Shown here piece by piece: positions 55,155 through 64,000 of a stretch of DNA of 64,000 bases. This stretch comes from Apodospora peruviana (lineage: Eukaryota; Ascomycota; Sordariomycetes; Sordariales; Lasiosphaeriaceae). The stretch is taken from assembly GCA_033439685.1 (NCBI GenBank), contig JAUEDM010000001.1, positions 744,001-808,000 of the forward strand. The letters run 5' to 3'. The notes under the pieces are model-generated. The model saw only the letters and a program-made list of their open reading frames with translations, ran no database searches and had not been told where the DNA came from. Numbering within the stretch: the first letter of the stretch is position 1; the number at the start of each line of letters is the position of its first letter. The position numbers and the translations under genes were made by a program.

Positions 55155-56632
55155 CTATATCGTCTCCGCAACCGCCTGCGGTGAAGCCTTCACCACCAGG
55201 ACACCATCAGTAGTCACCATCTCCCTAATAACCGTTGTTGTTGGACCAGGCGAGGGTGGCGCCTTCCTCTTCTTGTTTCCAGCATTCCCACCCACTCTAA
55301 GCGGTGATGGTGACCTCGCCTTCTTTTGCTGGTTCTGCTGCGCATTCTTAGCCACCTTGGGCGGCTTGACCGGCGGCGGCGGCTTAAACTCCCCTATCCT
55401 CAACATCTCATCCGTTTCCCTCGCCATCTTCCTCATCTCCTCGTCGTCTGACAATCCAAGGGCCTCCACCACGCCGGTATAACTCTTCTTTGGCGCAAGG
55501 GCTTTATATTCCGCGGCCTTGCCGGGCACCATCATGGTGAGCGTGTACTTGGTGTTACCAATCTTATTACGCACCTCCATGGCAAACCGCACGTATTTCG
55601 CAACGGCCTCCTGCCAGGGCGCCATCCCGCCATCCTCCTCGCGTCTAAAACAGCTGGAATTCTTTTCCGCGCACGTCGCAATCATCGCCCCGTCGACCCC
55701 AAATTCCGGCATCAGCTCCAACGCATGATCACGACCCTCAACATCACCATTCATAACACAGGCCACGCCCGCTTCGCGGCACACATCCGCAACCATCCTC
55801 AGCTGGCCCCGGATCGCCCTCTCGCGCGGCCGCATCGGCGTCGTCCGGCAGTGTACCGTGAGTCCAGTAATCCCCGTCGCGACCAGCCTGCGCACAAGCG
55901 CCTCCGTCTCGGCGGCGGTTTCCAGTAATCGGATCTTGACGCTCACCCCGATCCCAAAATTGGGTGGAATCTCCCTCACCAACGCCTCCAAAATCGCGGT
56001 AAGCTTGTCCGGCGTCTTGAGCAGCGCGGCGCCCATGCCGTCATGCGTAGAAAACGGTTTCGGACAGCCGGCGTTGACGTCGATGCCAGCGACGTCGGGC
56101 GCGATGATGCGTGCCGCCTGCACGGCCAGGTCCGGGTCACTCGTCCCGATCTGGAATATGAGTCTACCGGCCTCGCGGATTGGGTCAAGACGGTAGATGA
56201 TGCTCTCGACGGGCTCGCAACCGGCTCTGACGTTGTGCTGCAGGTTGGAGTTGGACGGCATGCGGAAAAACTCGACCATTTTTGTATGAGGGTTGACACG
56301 CCGCGTGGTGCCGATCATTGAGCGGTCGACTGTTTCTGGGCCTTTTTATGAGAGTTAGCTTTCTTTGCTGTGATGTGTTTTTAGGAAAGGGTAAACTCAC
56401 CCCAGACCAAATCGGCGCCATAGTGCAGCGCCAGCAGACGAGCCGGCAGCTCGCCGGAGCGGACCATGGGCGCCAGCACAACCTTGCCGCGGTAATCTAC
56501 TCCGCGGGGAGGGATCGGAACTCTTTTGGTGGTCGCCGCGGTTGTGATGCCATTTCCGACATTACTGATGCTGCACGCCGCAGCCATGGCTGCTGTTGCT
56601 GTTGTTGCTGCAACCTCTTCCGAAGTCGTCAT
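55155..56632 (-). CDS. DUS2: tRNA-dihydrouridine synthase, DUS2 type
   Basis: Flavin enzyme reducing uridine 20 to dihydrouridine in cytoplasmic tRNAs (yeast Smm1/Dus2). Exons (minus): 56401-56632 and 55155-56341; intron GTGAGT...AAAG of 59 nt; 472 aa. The start ATG at 56632 gives MTTSEEVAATTATAAMAAAC. Domain order: FMN-binding KVVLAPMVRSGELPARLLAL, ESIIYRLDPIREAGRLIFQI, the catalytic Cys loop GIDVNAGCPKPFSTHDGMGA, then SVKIRLLETAAETEALVRRL, LTVHCRTTPMRPRERA and VMNGDVEGRDHA. The C-terminus is a Lys/Pro-rich low-complexity tail (KPPPPVKPPKVAKNAQQNQQ) rather than the dsRNA-binding domain of animal DUS2. Catalytic Cys and surrounding Lys/Arg are present, so the enzyme should be active. Confidence 0.93.
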
Positions 56633-56927
56633 GATGGCGGCGTGAAATAGGCGACTAGTAGGAGAAAACCATCGCATTCTCGCCACAAGGCGAGGCGACA
56701 CCGAACCGGTAAGGGCAAAGCGTGGAAGCGAGCGAGGCGACCAGATGTCGACAATACGCGAGTTTGGGAGGTGGAGGGACTGGGCTGGATGTAAGAAATT
56801 CACAGATCGACAAAATCGCGTTTGATTTGTTGCCCGGCGCGGCGCACCGCGTCCGCACTGCAACCGGTGCAGGCGGGAAGGGTGGGCCGGTAATACTATA
56901 TCCTAACCCTTATCTGAGCAGCTCCAA

Positions 56928-56999
56928 GATCAACTTCAAGATCAACTTCAAGTTCAGTGGAAGTTAAGGATCAACTTCACTGAAGTTGACGGAAGTTGA
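56928..56999. repeat. Cluster of ATCAACTTCA direct and inverted repeats
   Basis: GATCAACTTCAA occurs twice in tandem (56928, 56940), again as GGATCAACTTCA near 56968, and inverted as TGAAGTTGA and GGAAGTTGAA. 56970-56988 forms a 19-bp palindrome (TCAACTTCA, C, TGAAGTTGA). It lies about 300-370 bp upstream of the DUS2 start and could be a factor-binding cluster or a hairpin. Confidence 0.75.
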
Positions 57000-59900
57000 A
57001 TAATCACTGTTGAATTAGTGCTGTATCTACGGTAGGTATCAAAGTGCAACCCGGCATGATCTTTATTCTTCTGTACAGTACCAATATATCCGTGCGCTTG
57101 AGGAACCGGTAAATATCTCACTACGTGCAAGGTAACCCGTACACCTACCAATTCCCATGCCACTCCGGTATATTACCTAGGACAGAACGACAACAAAGTT
57201 GTTAGGTAACACCATCAGTACACATTAGCATATAGGAAAACACGTGGGGTTCCGTTTAAGAAGCTCCATCTTAGCGGCTGTCAAGCAACAGATCAACCTC
57301 CCTTCATCAAAAGGATAATTAATACACACTTACGGACCGCACAATATGCCCGATACCGAAAGTCAAGCGTGCTATCCGCGATCGACACTTCGCCACCTTA
57401 AGCTTGGCACTTTTCTTTTCAGGGTCCTGTCTTTCCTTGGGTATCCGTTCAAATCCTGGTTAAACATCCATACTTCTGTGGAGTTTTTAAACTTTTTAAT
57501 CCTAGACACATGAGAGAGAATGTCATGTGTCGTTGATCTTTGATCTTCCATGTAAGAGGCCTCTCGGTTTGGTCAGTCGAAACGCCTACTAAAATAGCGT
57601 TGTAACAGACATGATTGACCATTGATACAGATGTCGCGCTCCATTTTGGGATGTTGAGAGAAAGAACAGAAAACGGATAGAAGTGGGATGGAAAGTCTTG
57701 GCTAAAGTCTCGAACATTTACATAGGGGTTTCATCCTTTGCAATACGGGAAACCCGTCCGTTTGCCTGCCCGGTTCCGAGCCAGAGAGGGGCATGAACAA
57801 GAGCCGAGGTGGTGGGAAAATCAGTCAGGAACCGGCAACGGATCTGCAAAATCCTTCCCATCAGCTCGCAGAGGAATAGAAAAGTTGATCGCCCCCCCAG
57901 CATAACGAGCCCACTCAACCCCGGATTTGAACGTCTATCAATTCGTGTTTTACACGTAGTGTATAGATTGTATGAATACTAGGTAGTCACTGACGGTTTG
58001 AGAATACCAGAGCCACCTATTGTGGTAGAAACAATCCAGTTGGGACTGGAGATATTGCTGAGGAGGACAGTGAAAAATATCAAGGAGTCTTGGCTTCCGC
58101 CCAGTACATCCTTAGGACAAAGATGGATTTGATGATGGTTCGTCTCAAAGCCCCAAGGTCCTTGGAAATTTCGTCATTATTCACACGTGTCCTGCCCGTC
58201 ATATCCCGGGTTATTGTCGCTATCGTCAATGTGTTCGTAAATTAGAGGTGTCGTTGAAGTCGTATGGTTGGTTTCCCCCCTTTTTCGAAGGATGCAACCC
58301 TAACAGCCCATGACGTAGGTGGCGCGGTCCCGCTGGCAAGCCACCAGCTGGCGCTTCTTTGTCGGATGGACAAAACGCAAAAACCATTATGATGGTGAGT
58401 TTGACGTCGAAAAGGGGCAACGAGAGGGAAAGCAAAGAAAAAAGGGGGGAAATTCACACCTAATTCGCATGGATAGCTGGAGGAGCAGGCCGGGCAGTGA
58501 AGAAGTGGCGATTGCTTCCCCCAAGCCTTCGATGCCACAGATCACTTCTCACCGGCGTTCCAGGTTTCAATGGTGGCTCATGCTTTTGCCCAAATCTCCC
58601 AGTTCCAGGCTAGGGAAGAAATGTAGCAGACCACGGGAGAATCGTGATGGACGGAGTGAGTGTGGCAATTGGTCAGACTGGACCCGATTGCAGCTTTCCA
58701 GCTGTCAGCTTCCTGGCACTGTGCTGGTCGGTCGGCCACGAGTCTACGTGTAGGCAGCCCCGGCCTGGGCTGCCGCACACCATCTCACAGCTGTCCAACT
58801 CACCCTCGATAACATTGGCCCGGTTGACGACGAGCTGCTGCGTTATAGTACACTTGGCTCTGTTTTGTTCCGAGTCAATTGATATCAAACGCTGCGGGGA
58901 AGCGGTGTGGTGTCCGTTGTTTGCAACCTGCATTTCCTTGTCGTTGCGTGGTTGCGTCGTGCTCTTCGCATCGGCTACCGACCAGCCCGAGAAAGCTAAT
59001 AAGTTACCTTAGCTAACCGATCAAGGCCGTTGCCCCCATCGTCGTCGGACAAGGCAATATGCATCCCAAGGGCAACGAGACTGCGGGGTGTTGCACAAGC
59101 AGGTTGAAAAGATTGGCATGGCAGGGGAGCATCCAGCATGGAAAGGGAGGTCGGGCATCCTTGGACAGTGCTGGCGGGGAGGTTGGACACGGAGAAAGAA
59201 AAAGCCATGCTGTGAGGATGGGAAATGCCACCAGATCAGAGGCGTTTGTCGGTCGAGAGAACTGCATGAAAATGATGCCCCGCAGACGCACGATACACTA
59301 GACCTAGATGCCGGTGCCGTCGCTGGCGAGGCCGGGCGACATGTCAGTGTGTTGGAGCTAATCCCCTAGTGTGCTGATGTTCCGACTTTCCCATGGAATG
59401 ACTTCCAAGAAAGAAATAGGACGGGTGTTGGGTGTGAAGAGAAGACTTTAAATTTCGGAGCTTAAGCAGCGAAAACTGCTGTGAAGCTGGGAAGGTAGGG
59501 GATGGGCTAATAATCACAGAATGTCTCCTTCCCTCGTGCACGACACGACATGTCCATCTCATATTCCCATGTGCATATCCCGTCCCTACAGTCCAGGTCC
59601 CCATCTCAGTGCCCGTGCCCCCCAGTCCAGTGTCCCCCATCTGGCATCCTTATCCCACCCCACCGCCCTGAATGTTCGGGACCTCTTGCGAATGTCTAGA
59701 CCACCTCGACCTTTCGTTCCAGACACAACCTAGGATCGCTTCCTCTTTTGTTGGCATTCCAGCACTGATCGCTATTCTTCGACTCTTCCTTTTTAGTTCC
59801 TTTCAGCTTTGACTAATCCTAGGACGAGTCATGGTTGTCCCGCTCTAGAACTACCTAAACCCTTGGGAGCTGCAGCACACTTGCATTTTTGACAGCCGGC

Positions 59901-60705
59901 TACAGACTGCAGGCGGCAAACCCAAGGTCCCTTTATTATACTGGTATCTGGCGACAGCAGGAGACAACCGGCAATCCTTACCTGAAATCGATTTTCGGTG
60001 TCCAACCGACTTCCCAGTTATCATATACCCATTGCCTCAAGAACCGCGAGACAACCTACATTAATCCGTATTATTGCTTGATATCTCGTGGTGCGACCAA
60101 GACACCTGTGACCCCGTACCACCAAAGCCCGGGCCCATACTGACCAATACCGCTAAGCACCAAAGAGGGTTGCGGCGCAGGGAAGCGTTGATCCATCCCT
60201 TCTCGGCGGCTTGACCGGCCCCCCATTCCCCCATCTCCCTGCCTTGTCCTCCAGTCCCAAAGGCATCCAGTCCTCCTCACCTCCGCCTCACTCTTGCTTG
60301 CACCAGCCCATCGCCATACCAAACACCAAGGCGACCAGGGCAAACGAACCTCAAAACGCGATATCGACTCGATCGCGAATCGATTTCCTTCGGCTCGCCA
60401 AGGCGGTAATTTCATCGTCGTTTCAAGTTCCTGTGGGTGCATTTGAGCTTTTCTCCCTCCCCCCCCCCATAACTCGTCCGCAGCTGACCTTTTTTTCCGT
60501 CAACAGGTCGCGCCCTAAGCGGCCCAGTACCGTTCCGTCGATTCTACCCTTGTTCGAGTCCCAAATCAATTGATACGGCGTATTTCTCGATATCATCCTG
60601 GGATGAAGTCGCAGACATCAAAGTGATCCTTAAAAACCATCTATCGACTCGTCACTCCGCCCGTATCGACCTGGTTACAGTGCCAACGGCTGTTCAACTA
60701 TCACG
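57000..60705. other. Gene-free stretch and NIK1 upstream region
   Basis: About 3.7 kb with no supported gene or RNA; the open frames here are short and overlap on both strands. The final 900 bp are C/T-rich (for example CTCCCTCCCCCCCC near 60455), fitting a long 5' UTR of the kinase gene starting at 60706. Confidence 0.5.
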
Positions 60706-63700
60706 ATGGGCGAAGAATCACCTCTAGCAGTTATCACTGCTCTCGTCAGATCCTTGGCCACTGATCCCGCAACTGTCCCTGTCCTTGATATCCGCGCGAA
60801 TAACCATGTAAGACTCCCCGGTCCTTCGACCCAGGAAAAGGCAGATTTGGAGCGCGAGCTCGCCTACCTGGTGCTCCGGGTCCAGCACCTCGAGTCCAAG
60901 GCCAGTGTCGCAAATAATATACCCGCTACTATCTTCCCCGACACTCCGAACGCCACGCCTGATGCCATCTTCGCCGACGACAGGACCCCGGCTGCTTTGA
61001 GTCCGGCTCGGACGGCCGGGCCACCTGGGCTGGCGCGCAATGGATTTATTGACCAGGCCCTCGAAGGTCTTAGAGAGCACGTCGATGACCAGTCCAAACT
61101 GCTCGACAGCCAGAGGCAAGAGCTGGCTGGTGTCAACGCACAGCTTCTCGAACAGAAGCAGCTTCAGGAGAAGGCGCTCGCTATCATTGAGCAGGAGCGT
61201 GTAGCGACGCTAGAACGCGAGCTATGGAAGCATCAGAAGGCAAACGAGGCTTTCCAAAAGGCACTCCGGGAAATCGGCGAAATCGTCACTGCTGTCGCTC
61301 GAGGTGACCTTTCCAAGAAGGTCCGCATGAACACCGTAGAGATGGACCCCGAGATTACGACATTCAAGCGCACGATCAACACCATGATGGACCAGCTGCA
61401 GGTCTTCTCCAGCGAAGTGTCCCGTGTCGCTCGCGAAGTCGGAACCGAAGGCATCCTTGGCGGACAGGCCCAGATCGAAGGAGTCGACGGCACTTGGAAG
61501 GAACTTACTGATAACGGTCCGTCGCTGAATGAAATATGGGATAAGAAACATGGCTAACTCTGCCCCTAGTAAATGTCATGGCACAAAACCTCACCGATCA
61601 AGGTAAAATATTTATTGTTTTGTCGCTCGAAACTGAGTTGTACCTAACATGCAAATAATAGTGCGCGAGATTGCATCCGTCACTACCGCTGTGGCCCACG
61701 GTGATCTTACCAAGAAGATCGAGCGCCCTGCCAAGGGCGAGATTCTCCAGCTGCAACAGACCATAAATACCATGGTGGACCAACTACGGACATTCGCATC
61801 GGAAGTTACCCGTGTCGCCAGAGATGTCGGAACCGAAGGCATGCTTGGTGGCCAGGCCGATGTTGAAGGGGTTCAGGGCATGTGGAACGAACTAACAGTC
61901 AATGTGAATGCCATGGCCAACAACCTAACCACTCAAGTACGAGACATTATCAAAGTTACTACCGCCGTCGCCAAAGGAGATCTCACCCAAAAAGTCCAAG
62001 CCGAATGCCGAGGAGAAATATTTGAGCTGAAGAAGACGATCAACTCTATGGTCGACCAACTGCAGCAATTCGCACGAGAAGTTACAAAGATTGCCAGAGA
62101 AGTCGGAACCGAGGGAAGGTTGGGCGGCCAAGCCACCGTCCACGATGTCCAGGGAACTTGGCGAGACCTCACAGAGAACGTCAACGGCATGGCCATGAAT
62201 TTGACGACACAAGTGCGAGAAATAGCAAAAGTTACAACAGCTGTCGCCAAAGGCGATTTGACCAAGAAGATAGGCGTCGAAGTGCAAGGAGAAATTTTGG
62301 ATCTGAAGAACACTATCAACACCATGGTTGACCGCCTTGGCACTTTTGCCTTCGAGGTCAGCAAGGTCGCAAGAGAGGTCGGGACCGACGGCACCTTGGG
62401 CGGCCAAGCCCAAGTAGACAATGTGGAGGGCAAGTGGAAGGATCTAACCGAGAACGTGAATACCATGGCTAGCAACCTTACCTCTCAGGTACGTCACCTC
62501 CCAAGGATCTGTGAATATCGCCCTTAATAATGGACCGAGTATTCTGACTGCCTCTTAGGTGCGAGGTATCTCGACTGTCACGCAGGCCATTGCCAACGGT
62601 GACATGAGTCGTAAGATCGAGGTCGAGGCGAAGGGGGAAATTCTCATTCTAAAGGAGACTATTAACAACATGGTTGACCGACTATCTATCTTCTGCAACG
62701 AAGTGCAAAGAGTAGCAAAGGATGTCGGAGTTGACGGCATCATGGGAGGACAAGCCGATGTTGCCGGCCTAAAGGGCCGCTGGAAGGAGATTACCACAGA
62801 TGTCAACACCATGGCGAACAATCTGGTAGGTACTCCCGACCTTATATATGTGAACTTCGGCTAACGCGATTCCGGTAGACTGCCCAAGTACGAGCGTTCG
62901 GCGATATCACAAATGCGGCAACTGATGGGGACTTCACCAAACTGGTTGAAGTTGAAGCTTCAGGCGAGATGGATGAACTCAAGAAAAAGATCAACCAGAT
63001 GGTCTACAACTTGAGAGACAGTATTCAACGTAACACACAGGCCCGAGAGGCTGCCGAGTTGGCCAACAAGACGAAATCAGAGTTTCTGGCGAACATGTCG
63101 CACGAAATCCGAACGCCCATGAATGGAATCATAGGCATGACCCAGCTCACCCTCGATACGGATCTGACACAATATCAGAGAGAGATGCTCAATATCGTCA
63201 ATTCGTTGGCGAACAGCTTGCTCACCATTATTGACGACATTCTGGACTTGTCCAAGATCGAGGCTAGGCGAATGGTGATTGAGGAAATTCCGTATACCTT
63301 GCGGGGAACCGTCTTTAATGCTCTCAAGACCCTTGCGGTAAAAGCGAACGAGAAGTTCCTAGACTTGACCTACCGAGTCGACAGTTCGGTACCCGACCAT
63401 GTCGTGGGTGACTCCTTCAGGTTACGACAGATCATTCTCAACCTGGTTGGCAACGCTATCAAGTTCACTGAGCATGGTGAAGTCAGCTTGACAATCCAGA
63501 AGGCGGCCCGAGTACAATGCGGGCCTTACGAATATGCCATTGAGTTTGTCGTGTCCGATACTGGCATCGGTATTCCGGCAGACAAGCTAGACCTGATTTT
63601 CGACACCTTCCAGCAGGCCGATGGCTCAATGACGCGGAAGTTTGGTGGTACCGGTCTCGGCTTGTCCATCTCCAAGAGACTCGTCAACTTGATGGGTGGT

Positions 63701-64000
63701 GATGTGTGGGTCAAGAGCGAGTATGGCAAGGGTAGCAGCTTTTATTTCACGTGCGTGGTCCGCCTGGCGGACGACGACATCTCGTTGATTTCGAAGCAAC
63801 TCAGCCCCTACAAGGGCCACCAGGTTCTTTTCATCGACAAGGGCAGGACTGGACATGGACCAGAGATTGCCAAGATGCTCAAGGGCTTGGGTCTGGTCGC
63901 TGTTGTCGTGGATTCGGAGAAGAGTCCTGCGCTTGAGAAAGCGCGTGTCCAGAGCTCATCTCCCTACGATGTCATAGTTGTCGACTCTATTGAGGATGCA
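60706..64000 (+). CDS. nik1: Group III hybrid histidine kinase NIK1/OS-1 (osmosensor), 3' end cut
   Basis: Cytosolic hybrid histidine kinase feeding the HOG MAP-kinase pathway; it senses osmotic stress and is the target of dicarboximide and phenylpyrrole fungicides. Exons 60706-61516, 61570-61602 (33 nt), 61662-62488, 62559-62825 and 62879 to the edge; all phases join. An N-terminal helical segment is followed by five full about 92-residue HAMP repeats plus a shorter sixth (VREIA...[11 protein letters not shown]...VAREVGTEG patterns). Then the kinase: H-box [12 protein letters not shown] (nt about 63095), N-box [19 protein letters not shown]1 [11 protein letters not shown]-box [10 protein letters not shown], and G2 [19 protein letters not shown]. 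The receiver domain begins outside or at the edge. Intron positions coincide with HAMP repeat borders. The start ATG gives [20 protein letters not shown], as in orthologues. Confidence 0.96.

Noticed and set aside
57000..60705. Several frames of 60-145 codons between DUS2 and NIK1
   Set aside because: They overlap on both strands, have no splice-linked partners and no recognisable domains.

Overview
This window is a stretch of nuclear chromosome from a filamentous ascomycete (Pezizomycotina, probably a Sordariomycete). The evidence is short spliceosomal introns (about 50-130 nt, GT-AG with CTAAC-like branch sites), intron-containing tRNA genes, a leashin / involucrin-repeat Woronin-body tether, a group III hybrid histidine kinase and a GH7 cellobiohydrolase. 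No prokaryotic or viral features were seen. Genes lie on both strands with no operons. Genus-level assignment is not possible from sequence alone.

Layout. 1-4364 (-) is the N-terminal 1,454 codons of a giant leashin-like protein, cut by the left edge. 5639-7186 (-) is a secreted GH7 cellobiohydrolase with no CBM, four exons. 8988-10002 (+) is a dihydroneopterin-aldolase-domain protein. 10.0-13.0 kb is a gene-poor, repeat-bearing stretch. Then comes a housekeeping block: symplekin/PTA1 (13077-15826, -), COA3 (16744-17117, +), DEP1/Sds3-like Rpd3L subunit (18004-20282, -), NOP12 (20875-22823, +) and alpha-tubulin (23704-25664, -). 26487-29562 (+) is a decayed TPR/DUF4470 gene with about six frameshifts, one in-frame stop and a 20-bp minisatellite. 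30228-31114 (+) is a DUF3605 protein. 31.1-36.4 kb is a second gene-poor stretch with repeats and a tRNA-Ile. Next are a C2H2 zinc-finger protein (36375-39845, +), another repeat/tRNA stretch with tRNA-Ala (41820-41935, -), a TRP/FLC-type membrane protein (43935-46431, +), PP2A methylesterase PPE1 (47670-49270, +), a SHE3-family coiled-coil protein (49995-51575, -), tRNA-Ile and tRNA-Phe (53.8-54.3 kb, +), dihydrouridine synthase DUS2 (55155-56632, -), a 4-kb gene-free stretch, and the first 3.3 kb of the osmosensing hybrid histidine kinase NIK1/OS-1 (60706 to the right edge, +).

The genes are mostly unrelated housekeeping functions (mRNA 3'-end formation, histone deacetylase complex, pre-rRNA processing, COX assembly, PP2A regulation, tRNA modification, microtubules) plus fungal-specific ones (Woronin-body tethering, cellulose degradation, HOG-pathway osmosensing). 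Divergent pairs that probably share promoter regions are CBH/DHNA, PTA1/COA3, DEP1/NOP12 and tubulin/TPR-DUF4470.

The most unusual material is non-coding. A roughly 33-bp motif, consensus GCACTGCAWTTTTAGTCCC followed by CAGCGAGGGTTCAA, recurs at least 15 times. It forms unidirectional clusters at 10.4-11.1 kb (+), 31.3-31.95 kb (-), 41.27 kb (-) and 53.57-53.74 kb (+), always between genes. Other repeats are a 230-bp element with 29-bp terminal inverted repeats (41019-41248), a 90-bp dispersed repeat shared by 11.3 and 40.0 kb, and direct repeats flanking 1.3 kb at 11.2-12.6 kb. All exon boundaries were read by eye from splice consensus, frame continuity and protein-family resemblance.
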